From Tyto alba (Eukaryota > Chordata > Aves > Strigiformes > Tytonidae): 64,000 bases of DNA. The stretch is taken from positions 18,161,107-18,225,106 of the forward strand of contig NW_024881322.1 of assembly GCF_018691265.1 (NCBI RefSeq), in the 5' to 3' direction. Positions 51,335-64,000 of this stretch are shown here, piece after piece (positions within the stretch are counted from its first letter, which is position 1; every line of letters begins with the position of its first letter). The translations under genes and the position numbers were made by a program. Below the pieces are notes generated by a model that had not been told where the DNA came from, did not search any database, and saw nothing but the letters and a program-made list of their open reading frames with translations.

Positions 51335-54023
51335 ATGCATGCTTAGTCAGTTTTAAATATATTCCAAATTAAGAACACTGAACATCTTGAACCTGCTTTT
51401 CAATAGTACCACCTGAATTTGAGAACAAAAAAAATAACAGTGCCTTACAGTGCAGTTTTCAGTTACACATTAAACTTATGAATAAGGTCAATTCTCTATT
51501 AGGATATGAAATGTATTAACTGTCAGACCAACAGTGATGTTACTGTTACATACATAGGTAAGGTAAGCTGGAGAGAATCCCAGAAAAAAAAAAAAAAAAG
51601 GAAAAAACAAAAACAAAAACAAACCAATTTGAATTGGTAAAAGATCCAACTGGAATTTCAGTAGAAACAATTTACTCCTACTGTATCCTAGACAACATTC
51701 CAATTGTCTTGCAGGTTACTGGAAGTGAAAGCACCCTATCAAATGAAAATCAACAGGGGGGGAAAAAAAAAAATCAAGCCTGAGTACTTGCAGCTGGCCT
51801 CTTAAATGTATAATTAGATGGGAAAAAATGCAAAAATTTGTTTTTTGAAACTTCTGAAGCAATGATTCCACTGGAAGCTTGTGTGATGGGATTGCATATC
51901 TGAAATTTAGGCAATTCCAATTTGAGGTGTCAATTACTTCTCTGCTACTCAAGTTAAAAAATGATCAAAATCTCTAGTTTTTTCTACTTTTCCATATTTT
52001 TTTTTCTTGTGTTGTTAGATATATCTATATAAGTTTATTTTTTTATTAATTTCCAATCAATTGTAATAAGTTCAGTAGGCTAAAGACAGCTCAAAACTTG
52101 ATCCACCTAAGAGTTTAACTTTTTTCCCCAGTAACTGTAGCTGCCTTTAGTAAACATAAAAATTTGTCTGCTGAATTTCCACACCTGTTACCCCAGTAAG
52201 TCTTTATCCATTACACTGCATTGTATATCTTGTAATTCAAGTGGAAACTAGATTCATCCAAAGATCATCAGGACATTGTGCTCACTGTTTATCACAGTCA
52301 TTCTGATGTTACCAGATTTTTTCAGTGGATTTTGTTGAAGGTGATAAAATAACAGTGCCCACTTAGGATTTGGGTAAGGATCATCCAGTTCAGTTAATCA
52401 AATTACTGTGATTATTCTTCATACACAGTTGTTTTCCTCAGAGATCCAAGAAAAAAAAAAATGACCCACTCGGTCATCTTTCTAAAACTTTCTAGGTAAG
52501 CAAATCCACTCTTTTACAGTTGTTTAATATCTGATTTATATAACGTCATTTCCCATGGTTAAGTCTCTTTCTCTTCACCTTTAATCCTATTTCATACTGC
52601 ATAATTTTATTTTATTGTTAAATTTAACTAGAATTTATTTCAGTATTTGTGTGGAAATGTTTTCTCCAGCGAGTGTTGCTGGAATGCCCTCCTGCAGTGC
52701 CTTTATGTTTCTAAGAGACCTTTTCCTTTTCTCATCTCCCAGGAAATCTCAGACTGTGCCCAATTGTCTCATACAAGTATAGGCCATTTCAGGCCATGTG
52801 AATAAAACTTTTCCTGTCTTGAAAACAAGAGCTGGAAAACCTCCTTTGTTCACATTTCGTATTTAAGACATTTCTCTCTCTCACACTGAAATATGCAAAG
52901 AGATTTAAAGGTGGACATAGGATAGAGTACATCTCTCGTGGCTTCTCTTACACATATTCATATCCTTCCTAAGCAACAAAGTGCTCCAAGTGCTGGCTTT
53001 TTGGCTGGTAGTTTGGTCATCCTTTTTCATTTGCAGCCAATTCTCAGAAGCACTAGAATTGCACTCAGAAGTGATTCTTTGATGTCATAAATCAAAAACC
53101 TTAGAGTTTAATTTTTGACTTACTTCTATGAAAGTTTTCCACAAAATAAGCTTTACATTAGATGATCCATGATGGGCAGTACCAAAATGAGGAGACCTAA
53201 TGTCTCTAGAACTGCAAATCAGCTTGGAATTGTCTTGAGGAGGGTGGTGATAGGTAGGCAGTGTGAACACCATTTGAACATGTATGGCTGAAGTTATTTC
53301 CAAAAAATATTTTATTTCTTTGTTATAATACTTAATCTGAGCTACTCATTCTAGATGCTTTTCTCTTACTCCTTTGCATTTGTACAATGAGACATTTTGG
53401 CCTAGAGAATTGGGAGGAAATAGACTCTAGAACACTGTAAGGTTCATTAGAAGCTCTTTCTACATACCACCCTGAATGTGAGATTCCTTTTGTATAACCT
53501 CCAAAACCCAAAAAGGAATTGGTAAGATAATGACTTTTGTGTTCATGCACTCATAAGCTGTCAGTATTTCTACTGTAAAACACCTTTTTCTGAGGTTTAT
53601 AACATGGCCATAAAATTCTCTTTCAGTATAAACTTTGCATACATGTGCATTCATGGAATAAATAAATGTAAAGTGACGCAGTTTTAACATAAATCGTATT
53701 GACTCGTAGGTTATATATGAATATTCTATGAGATATATTCTAATGTATCCCACTCACTGTCAGGTTTTGTTCTGTTTGCTTTCCGAAAGCAAAACCTACC
53801 TATGAATGCTACTCAAATCACAGAGCAGGAAGAAGTACGGATCACATTAAATGTAACCATCATCCTAGAAGGACATGGATTTTAATGTCTGACTGAAGCA
53901 GCAGGATACTTGTAAATAGTAGAAGTGAATAAAGGAAAAGCAGAGTTAAATTATAATTTTGATGTATTGGGAAAATCAGTGCCCCATACAGGTTGTGCTA
54001 TATGCAATTCAGTAATCCAAGGG

Positions 54024-54044
54024 AAAAAAAAAAAAAAAAAAAAA
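54024..54044. repeat. A21 homopolymer run
   Basis: Followed by GAAAAAGG. No gene nearby. Confidence 0.9.
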
Positions 54045-57000
54045 GAAAAAGGAAACCTTTATAAGGGATTGATCTTGTTGGAAGATACAGAAGAGAGATC
54101 CTTTTAACAGCAAGCACTGACTCTTCATGTAGTTTGACCCCTTCTTTTTAATCCTTTCAAGCTTTGCCTAGATCTGATAGAGTGAGTGTTTGGTTCAAAA
54201 GGGTGAGACTTATGACATGTTCACCTATACCTGGTGGTATATGGTAGTATTATAGATTACACTGTCATTTTGTGTATATTTTCATTACTAATACAATTTA
54301 CACTGCTGGAGACTTTTCCTTAAGGACAAGAAAGCAGTGTGTTCTGAGTATCTCTTCTGAGGGGAAATACATTTAATCCTTGTCATCTTTATTGTATACT
54401 TTCCTGACGGTTACTTTTTCTGTGCCCTCTTTACAGTCTTTTAAAATAAAAGTCACATCTCGTTTACACATATATTGAATTTATGTACCAGGAATAATAC
54501 AGTTCCACAGTTTACATCTCCATGTTTCCCAGATTCATAATGAAATGTAAACTAGACCGTGGCAGAGCCATTTTACCTGGTTTAAGATAGGAGTGGACCT
54601 GCCTACTATTAATTAATTCTCACATGCATTCAATTCTACGTAAATGTGTATTTTGGTATAAACCACAGAAGGCAGTTCATTTGAATTGCAAAGCACTAAT
54701 AAATTTTACTCTCTTTATGTGTTTGCTGAAGTAATGAAAACATATGGCAACCAATGCCCACAATCAATTCTCCAACTGATCATAAAAGAAAAAAATTGTG
54801 AAACTCCATAGGGGTGTTATGAGCTTTATGTTTCAGAGATACAGAATTCAAATGCAATTAAGAGCTAATTTTATTCAAATTCCCCTCATCATTATGATTA
54901 TATTACAGGTTAATTTTATCTTCTTTAATGCAAAAAAGAAGTATCTGAAGCATTTAATGTAAAGTATTGTCTCTAAATTCCTAGGGAATTTAAGCAAAGA
55001 GTCATTAGTCTGATAGATGACATACAGTAGCTGTTCATATTAAACTCAAATCCTGTTAAAGTTATGCTTTAATTATAATTTCAAACATTTTACCATCTAT
55101 GTGATTGTAATTCATATTAGTATCTTACCACTTACCTCTAACAAAGTAAGAAAAACAATTGTGCGGGGAACAAAATCTGAGAATTAAAATATTAGACTAT
55201 TCCCACAGAGTCTAGAGAAGTGATGAGAAGATGTCAGTAAAGCAATAACGAACCAGAACTTGAGACTAAACTGGGGAACGAGAAGTTGCTGGAATACTGT
55301 CAATTACATGCACAAATTTACATTCTCCTTTAAATTTCACCCCATAAACCTGGATAATCTCAGAAATTGGACATAAAATGGAGGAAATTATCTATATTAA
55401 TTCTTTAGGTAGAATTCTTTCTCACTTTAATACTTTTGGCCTGTGTATTCCTGCAGCCCCTACTGACATTTAAAGAGCAGAAAGATCAGAAAAAAGCAAG
55501 AAATGATTGAAAGTGAGGTAGAGCGAGGTCAGTCTCATTCATCGCTATGTGTAAATTATGCAAATTCAGTCTCATTTAGACATAGATAAGTGAGTGGCAG
55601 CAGGATGGAGGATATCTAGTTATAAAGGAGCTTGTCTAACCTTGCAGCACCCAACACCTGGCACACAACAGGAAGTAACTCAGTAACACAAAGAAATGTC
55701 CAACCACCAAGATGGAGAAACTAAGAAGAAGAAGGTGGGAAGCCTCAATGACTGTTAAACTCATACCATTGATCTCTGTGCCAGGGAACCAAGTTAACTG
55801 TAATTATGTCTTAGTACAAGCTTTTAAAATAGCTGAACTTTTTCTATCCAGTGGTTGAACAAAAAGGAAGGTCAGGTATGTATTCCACAGTCACAGCTGC
55901 ACTTCATAATAATTTCTCATCCTGCATGATCTTCTCTCCATCCTTTAATTGTAGGGCTGAATTCTGTCAGTTTCTGTTTAAAACACTCCCATCATCAAGC
56001 CCTATTTTACATACGTATACACAGGATTTGGTGTGTGTATCACATCCCACTCAGCGCTTACCATAATTTTCTAAAGAATGTATCCTGATCTTTCTTTTGA
56101 AGGCGAAGCAGGTCATTCTAAATTTTTAAGTAGATCTATGGTGTGGTCCCCAAAGGAAGAGTTTTAGTACTTATTAAAACAGGGTTGCAAAGTTGTGCAT
56201 TTTGGGCAAGCGATTAGAATTCTGAACTGGGGAAAGGGATTATAACAACAGTTTGAGAGAAGTAGAATAGATACAGTGTGAAGAATTAACATCCTATTTA
56301 ATTTCTCTGCTCTACTTTTAAATGTTTTTTTCTGACCTTTGCCTTCCATGGAAAAACTTGCAGAAGTTGGGGAAAAAGTGTTAGAAAACTGTAAGAAAAA
56401 TATTAAGAATTGTCTACTTACTCCCTTTTTCACTGATGGAAATCCATCCATGGAGAACGTCCACTATTAAATTTATGGGTTTGAATATGCTGGGTTCCAA
56501 ATTAAGGTTGCAACCTGTGAAGTGCCATAAATTCAATATTTAGAGAGCAAGTTTCAGAGGAAAATTTGCAATTTCCATTCAGTGTTCCTCTTTTCTGTGC
56601 TAAATACTTACCTTTTGTGAGATGCCTTCTTAGTTCTTTAAAGCAAAAAAGGAAGAAATTTAGAAATGCTAACAACTTCAGTCAAGGTTTTAACTTTGAA
56701 TCAGCTCAGATAGAATTAAAAGGAGATGAGTGGAAAATCCTTTACTTTAAAAATTGCTTTTTTTTTTCCTCATTAAAGAAATTCAAGGCAGTTCTATCCA
56801 TTTACTGTTAGGAGCTTACATTAATCTGTACTTTGAGAGTCTTAGGTAGGCTTGCAGAATCATGAAGCTTTCAGCTTTAAAATGTTAAGCAGAAAATTCA
56901 AACATTTTTATATGCCTGTATTTCAACTCTCATTCATGAATAATCATCTGCATATCTGATTTGATCCAGTTCAGAGGAGAAACATTTTTCATGAGAACAG

Positions 57001-58794
57001 ATTTCAAGGATACACTTATGGAAAGAGACGCAATAGTGAATTATGGTTTCAAAATCTTTACAGCCTTTTGTTTCACTAATCAATTTCCAACATGCACACT
57101 GTATCTGTATTTTATTATTTACTCGGTTTCATGAACTTCTGTGGATGGAAAACTTGCCATATCACTGCAAATAGTTCTGCTTTTGAAAACTGAGGAACTA
57201 AATCGGTATGAATCAATTGTTAGTTGCAGAACACAGTTCATGTATCTGTGTCCCATTCACGTGACTATAATTTATTTTAGGTTTGCTATGATAAGGATAA
57301 ATGTAAAACAATTTATTGTTATGAACTATTATTGCATCTTCATATTTCAGATGCAGACGGGAGTAAACTTGATCTATATTTGGCAAATTCTCTTCCAGGA
57401 AAGTTAAGATGATTCCAAAAGGGATTTTCCCAATAGATAATTTAATATCCCATCCCCAAAGGAGAGAAAATTACCAGAAAACTTGCCATACCAACACTGG
57501 AAAACATAAGAAGTCATCTGAAACAGAACACATTGGTTATCAAGCCTAATTCCCATTGATGGAAGGACTTCATTGTAACGTTGACTTTCAATATTTTACG
57601 AAGAGCCTTTTCACTACTGCTTAATTATATTTAATAAATAAATAAGTTTTGAAGTAAAAGACTTTTTTAAAAGTCCAAATCAGAGAAAAATTTTCAAAAC
57701 AATCAGCTCAGTGTAATTATATTTCATGAACAGTTTCAATAAACTCTCAGTTTCCTTTGAAACTTTACAACAATTACAAGGTTTTGTTAGAAAATATGTA
57801 TCTAAATGAAATATTTGCTTCATGGTAGGGACACTCCTTTTTGTTTTTTAAACACAAAGTAATTCCCTGTGCAGAGATAGAGACTTGTGAACTTTCATTT
57901 TCGTAAACTAAAAATAAACATTTTTGCAGTAGCTTCAGTCTTGTTTGAATTATAACATGATTAACCCATATTCTACCCATCCATATTCTGAAGTTTATCT
58001 CTGTATATCACCATTCAAAGACAGCTCTCTCCTATTCTGTGTACACACATTGTATTTCAGGTGTCTAATCTGATTGTTCTCTGTAACATCATAAGATAAC
58101 TTTGGGATCCCATAAGGACAGTCAATTATTAAATAAAAAAATTATTATCATACAGTGCACTGCAGCTATGCAGGTCTCAGAAAATCTGTAGTAGGCCAAG
58201 ATACAACCAAATAAAATTAAGATGCTTAAAGCAATAGGCAGGATTTGAGAAAAATGGAAACCAGCCTCTGAAGGTGTAAGTTCAAGAGATACGTCTGTCC
58301 TTATTAGCAACTTCTTAACAATTTCCTATGACAACAAGAAAGATAAAGTGTTTTGTTCAGTGTTTGCTTTAATCAATGGTCTGTTTGAACCTTTAAATAA
58401 TAAAAAAGTGTAGACTTTCATTATTGTAGCTCTTTCTCTTTTTAGCCCTTATTTAATAAGATCCTTTTGCATTGTACTGAAAATATTTTCCAAAGTGGGG
58501 GAAAGCTACCAGTTGTTCAAAGAGGACATATAGAAGCTAACAATATCAAACACAACAATAAAGCAATATTTCAAAAGCAGAGTATATGCCACCTTCCAGT
58601 CAGAAAATCTGTTGGATGATGACACAGGAAAAACAAAAGCAACATTTTATTCTGTTGATGAAGATTTCTTTATATCTTTCTCACCATCCAGAGCAGTACA
58701 TTAAATTCTTAAGGATCAGAAAATGTAAGATATTTTGCAAATTGTTCTGAGCCCAGCTGGAAGAATAGGGCTTAGAATTGTAAGTTAATTTAGG

Positions 58795-59210
58795 TAGATG
58801 GGGACATATAGAGGTCATTCAGTGAAATCTCCTGATCAAAGCAGGACAAACTTCAAACCCAAATCAAGCTGTTTAGGGCCTTTCTATTAACTTCATGAAA
58901 AATTCTGAGGATGTACTTTCTGCCATCTCTATGAGCACCCCGTTCCAGTGGTTAATTACCCTAACTGAAAATATTTTCCTTATATTCAATGGGAATTTTC
59001 TGTGTTGCGATTTGTGACTTGCCTCTTGAGTTTTTGCTTTGCATGTCTGAGAAGAGCCTGGATTTGTCTCCTCCGGAACTACCCATCAGGCAGCAAAGAC
59101 AGCAATCAGGTCCCTCCAAGCCTTTCTCAGGATAAGCAAACCCAATTCTCTCAGACTCTCATCATACACCACATGCTTCAGTTCCTGAATGCTTGTTAAA
59201 TATATGATGC
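58795..59210 (-). mobile_element. CR1 LINE 3' fragment (minus strand, strongly diverged)
   Basis: AGGTCATTCAGTGAAATCTCCTGATCAAAGCAGG, then TTTAGGGCC, GAGCACCCCGTTCCAGTGGTTAATTACCC and CAAGCCTTTCTCAGGATAAGC follow the order of a reversed CR1 3' region. The terminal microsatellite is not recognisable, so this is an old copy. Confidence 0.65.
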
Positions 59211-62200
59211 CTTGTGAATCATGAAAAAGGCAGAGGTCATGTGTTGATTGGTTTTCATGAGTCAAGATCTGGAAGCCAGGCCTTTTCTTCTCCTGGGCTG
59301 TACCGAACAATCATGCTAACAGAGAACTACTACTGATGTATTATCCCAGCCAACACAGAAGACGTCTTTCCATGTACAGCAGTTCTCTCTAACTGCGGCC
59401 AATCACATAGCCAAGAAGCTGAGAGACTTCTGTATGATTCTTGTGTCTGTCTAACAATCACAAACCTATAGTGTTCTAAGCATGAGAATATCAGCACAAA
59501 AATAACCCTGGTTCCTGCCTGATCCTTAGTAGTGTGGAAGCAATACAATGTATATTGTAAACAGTAATCCAATCTCTTTAACCTCTTGTGGACATCCTAA
59601 CAAACCAGAGACCTAAGGACATATATCAGAAGCTGTATTGTCTGTTTCCATCAATTCTTCTGGAACCATTTCCATAAACTTATCAAAATCCCAGTGTGTA
59701 AGTCTCCTGTCTGCAAAAGTATTTCAGTGAGTCACTCCTCAGGTAAACAGAAAACAAATTCTAATTTACAATGAGCACTAATTCATGTCCTTTTGATCTC
59801 ATACCTGTACTAATCTTTTGCTTAACTGCATCTTGCTTCCTAATCAGTATTTCCAAAATGTGTTTATGAAGTGTCACCTTAATGTTTTATCTAAACTAAC
59901 CTAGACAAAATATTCTAATTCTGTTTTATTTTAAAATATGGTCCTTTTACTAATCATCCAGATAGACTTTGCCAAGTACTAGATCCATTCTTGTATAGAA
60001 ATCTGACCATAGTCCTTCATTCTATTCAGGTTACTCAGATGCTAAAAGGTAATCATTGTGCTTCTACATGGCCAAGGTTAGACTTGATCTGAAGACCACC
60101 CCAAGCATTTCCACTCCTTTGTAACTAGCCACAGAGCTACTTCTAGGGATCCAGGGCTCAGGCTAGCAATCTCCAGTCACACCCAAAAATAAATGAGTAA
60201 AAACCAAAACCAAGAAAGATTCAAACCCAATAGAAATTGCATATGTGCTTAGTCATTTATCAGGACAAAACAAGATTGACCTACCTCCAACAAATACTTT
60301 TTGATGTTGAAAGAAAACATAACTTGTAAGGCTATAAACCTCAGTTCATATCAGCCTTATCCTATGCAATACCATACATGAAAACAAGGAAATTACTCCA
60401 TGATTTGCCACACAATATTTTTTCTCTGTGAGCTCAGTATGTAAAAAGCAAAATTATTCATAAATAATATTCAGATGTTTCCAGAATCCACCTGCAAAAT
60501 TTATTTTTCTAGGCTCCAGGGATTTTGAACTCTGCTGACTGTATTAAATATTCATGGTAGAAAGAATTATTAGACTAGACCTTTCCCATGAGATCTTTAG
60601 AGAAATGGTGGTTTATGCTGTAGATTTATCTCTCCACTTTGTTCCTCATCTCTTCTTTCCTAGTTGTACTCACTCTCTTAAAGAGATTTAGGCAAGTAAA
60701 CATAATCACTTACCACCGAAAACAAGCCTGGGGCCCTCCATATCTCTTCCCTTTTATTTACACATGAAGAGTCAGTAGTTCATAGTGACAGAGCTACGAT
60801 CAAGGAGCTTCCTGAAATTAAATTCATTAGTAAAACAAGAAACATTCCAGACGTGCACAGCACAGCTTGAAGTAATCAGCTGAGGAACTAATTAAAGACA
60901 GATAGCCGAGTGGGTAATGCATAAACACATTGTGGGTAGAAATAACTAGGATAAATATGCATAATCCCTGTTATATTTGACGTGAAATTAAATTATCACA
61001 TATACTGAAATAAATTGAACACTAAGAACTCTACTGCAGCTTTTAGGCAGAGACCATCCTCGGGATGAGACAGCAGACAGTGTGATCTGCAGGTGGAGCC
61101 CCTGCAGTGGTGCCTTCTGCAGCTCTCTAGCCTTCAGGCATCACGCTGCTGCCATGAGGGTCTGTGCTGCATGCAGATCCGGCACGGTAAGGGGGACAGA
61201 GCCTTCCGAGTTCACCCTGCACTCTCTCAACAGGAGCTGTTCGACCCTGTGAACAAGAGGTTTTGAATGATGTTTTCCTTATGCATCCCCTTCCCTTACC
61301 CATCACCCTCTATGCCTTCTCTCAAGTGATAACTTCTGTGAGCAGTCTCACCGGTGTAGTACTCCTAATAACACATACCAGTACCAGAGAGTACCCAGTT
61401 AGGGTAACCAAACAGGTGGTAGGAAATATCTGCCCATTAACATCAGGTAGCACTGCAGACCTTTAACTTCTTAGTTTGAAGAACATCAGACTGTTTTGCA
61501 AGGAGTAGATGCAAATACCAGGGCTGCCTGTAGTTTTAAAAGTATTTAATGGTATCTTTTTGTGTCATATTTGTAGGCTATGATATGCTGCACATCAGCC
61601 ATTTCCAGAGGCTGCTTTTTCACAGCAGTCTGTAAATGAACAGAGAAAACACTTTTCATGACATGAAGGCAGCAGAAAGAGATATGAGCTTTGAAAACAT
61701 AGATATAGAGGAGCTCCTAGGGGAACACAAATAGCCATTACTAGATGAAAAACACCATTAAGCACAAGTTAAGTTTGTTAATATGTATTGCCAAACTGGA
61801 AGTTGAATTCACAGTTTTGAAAATTCCAAACACTAGGAGCCTGATGGAATTTATGAGGATGCTTTAGAGAGAAACCAAGTGGTTGAAAATAAGAAGATGA
61901 AGACTTAGTTCACAAAAGGGTTATCAGCTGTCGCCCTCCCTGCACCCGGAGTCATAAGACTGCCTCTGATATGGAGCACAAAGGCTTCCCAGTGCAAATA
62001 TACTCCTGGTCATATCAGTGCTGAATCCTTAGCCATAATTTTACAACGTATCCTAAAGGAAACATTGGGGGTTTGTTTCTCTGTCCCTGTAGCAGGCCTA
62101 GATATAAGAGAGAGTCATGGTTTCTTAGAAGTCACTCCACCTATTTCCAAGAAACATTTTAGTTTGCTATATATGTTCATGGTAAACAATACCAGATCCA

Positions 62201-63886
62201 AGGCATCTTGCACCCCTGCTGCTTCCTTCTCTCTGTTTGCCTGCAGCCCATTCAACTCCCCACTTGTACTGACCCCAGTGCTTCCCAATCTGACCCCAGC
62301 CATTCAGAGAAGCAGAGGGGTTAATGCCTGCTCACTAGCACTCTGCATGCCTGGGAAATCCTTCTGATAAACAAATCCAGTGATTTGTGCCTTAGTTCAC
62401 AAATACTTTACCTCAGTGAAATTATTAATGGCATAAGTTGTTATTCAGTATGATAATAATTCTCATCATCCTAGCCATTGGTGGTACAGATTGCTAAACA
62501 CTTCTATTACATCCAACCATGTATCAGGACATGAGGGTGGCTTGCATATGAAATACAGCTTACATAATCTTGATTTTCATAAATGAAGTCAGGAAGCAGG
62601 GGAGCCAGTTATAAAGTTTTGCTTACATAAGTCAGTATTTCTGTACTCACAGGTATTTAAACTTTTACTTTTCCTTGGAGTGTAAAGGCTGCTGTGAAAG
62701 TTGTAAGGGGCAGAGAGGCAGAGTGATCCAGTCAGTAGGTGTTCAGAGAGCTGGCTGCACTGCTAACCATCTTTATGTCTTATGGATATCACTGAAAGCC
62801 CTGTAGCTACTGTCCTTGACATTTCTGCGAGCCTGTTGCAGTGAACTTCACAACCTCCATGGCTGCAGCCAGATAAAAATGTAAAATATTCTGTTTATTC
62901 TGTTCAATACTTAGATCTATTCTAGTTCTTTTACCCAAGATACTTATTTCAGGTTATCTAGGATCCTGAGTTAGCATGGGTTAAACTGAGCTGAAGTAGC
63001 ATTTTGGAGACATCCTAGGTTTTATTTGGTTCCATAAAACGGAGGAAGTCCATTACATTTCCAGAAAGGGCAATATAAATAACTTCACAATTGAGAATGT
63101 GTGGTTTTGTTTGCTTGTGTTTTCTGAGTTATTTTGTTTAGTATTTCATAATACTTAAGAATAATATTATTTATAGATATATTTATTTATAAGAAATAAA
63201 ACCAATACATAATAAGAAATAAATATTATTAAATGTATGTTTAATTTATATATGTATATTTAATAATATTTAGTGATTTTGTACAGCATAGGGAAACAAA
63301 GCCCTGTTGTTTCTCTGCTGCATGCAGATAAGCACTATCTTACTCCTTGTACCTCTTCATTTATGAAAGACAGAGATATGTAGCCCCAATATTCAACATT
63401 AAACTGATCTGGATAGCAGTAAGTAGAAGGGATTTCAATCTCCCTTAGACAGTTTAAGTTTACCAGGTGTAAACCTAAAATTTATACTTTTGGCTTTCCA
63501 ATAGCATGACTTTTAGGTATGTATTGGTTGATGTATTTTTGTGGTTTTAACATTGTGGTTATAAGGCTCTCTGCAGCTTCATCTCTAATTTATAGAAAAC
63601 ATATGCCCCAGCAAAACTAGTTCTGGCAAACAATACTTGGGATTTATATGCAGCGTTTCACCTCTTTTGAAAAATCAGTTAAATGCATTTTGACTTACTC
63701 ATATTTATATTATTTTAAGTCTTCTTCTGTTCCAATAACAATTTAAATAAATCTTTTGCCACAAAGTTATTTGATTCAAATCAAATGGACACAGTAGTAA
63801 CAAGAACTACAGCCAACTGTTACATCTGATGAATTAGTACTTCCTAGAGTACTGCTTTGCAATTTTTTTAAAGTACTTAAAACTTT

Positions 63887-63929
63887 ATACATCTAGGAAA
63901 TAACATCATTGTCATACATCTAGGAAATA
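63887..63929. repeat. 16-bp direct repeat spaced 27 bp
   Basis: ATACATCTAGGAAATA occurs at 63887-63902 and 63914-63929, a small local duplication. Confidence 0.85.
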
Positions 63930-64000
63930 TCATTAAAACATCAACATTTATTGACAGTTGAGTATGCCAGGTTTTTACATTTGCAACACTACAGGACTAA

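Larger units (their letters stand above)
45090..64000 (+). other. CNTNAP2: CNTNAP2 intron downstream of exon B (5' part, phase 1)
   Basis: Begins GTAAGT. It contains a plus-strand CR1 at 50.3-51.3 kb and an older minus-strand CR1 tail at 58.8-59.2 kb. 45090-50279, 51335-58794 and 59211-64000 show only AT-rich sequence, A runs and short repeats. No further exon with CASPR2-like coding sequence is visible, so the intron is at least 18.9 kb. Confidence 0.85.

Noticed and set aside
63150..63285. Extremely AT-rich stretch as a matrix attachment region or origin
   Set aside because: AT-richness alone is not evidence for either function.

Overview
The window is AT-rich vertebrate nuclear DNA. It is most likely avian: the interspersed repeats are dominated by CR1 LINEs ending in the 3' ATTCTATG/ATTCTGTG-type microsatellite, there are LTRs resembling bird ERVL-type elements, and no Alu- or B1-like SINE is visible. 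There is no operon, tRNA, rRNA, CRISPR or bacterial or phage feature. Nearly all of the longest open frames are chance frames or lie in repeats.

The only host gene I can support is CNTNAP2 (contactin-associated protein-like 2, CASPR2) on the + strand. The window holds two consecutive coding exons. Exon A (13492-13648, 157 nt) and exon B (44962-45089, 128 nt) are separated by a 31,313-nt intron. Together they encode part of the fibrinogen-like segment of the CASPR2 ectodomain. The reading frame continues exactly across the splice: TG of exon A plus G of exon B gives Trp. The remainder is the end of the preceding intron (1-13491), the inter-exon intron, and the start of the following intron (45090-64000).

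Intronic repeats, left to right: an LTR on the minus strand (9416-10485); a minus-strand CR1 (14821-15703); a long plus-strand CR1 (about 16990-19399) interrupted by an LTR of the same family as the first (17885-18175); a nearly perfect 204-bp tandem duplication (23748-24155); a minus-strand CR1 tail (28335-28570); a partial third copy of that LTR (about 32085-32489); a minus-strand CR1 tail (35807-36255) abutting a second LTR-type element (about 36256-37076); a 230-bp purine-strand repeat tract (43900-44130) about 0.8 kb before exon B; a plus-strand CR1 (50280-51334); and an old minus-strand CR1 tail (58795-59210). Several microsatellites and ten A or T runs of 16 nt or more are scattered throughout.

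I see no evidence for a previously undescribed biological system. The points most worth checking are the 204-bp duplication, the nested LTR-in-CR1 insertion, the composite LTR element at 36.3-37.1 kb, the purine tract near exon B, the frame-neutral two-exon cassette and the strand bias of the homopolymer runs. All boundaries of old repeats are approximate because no consensus alignment could be run.
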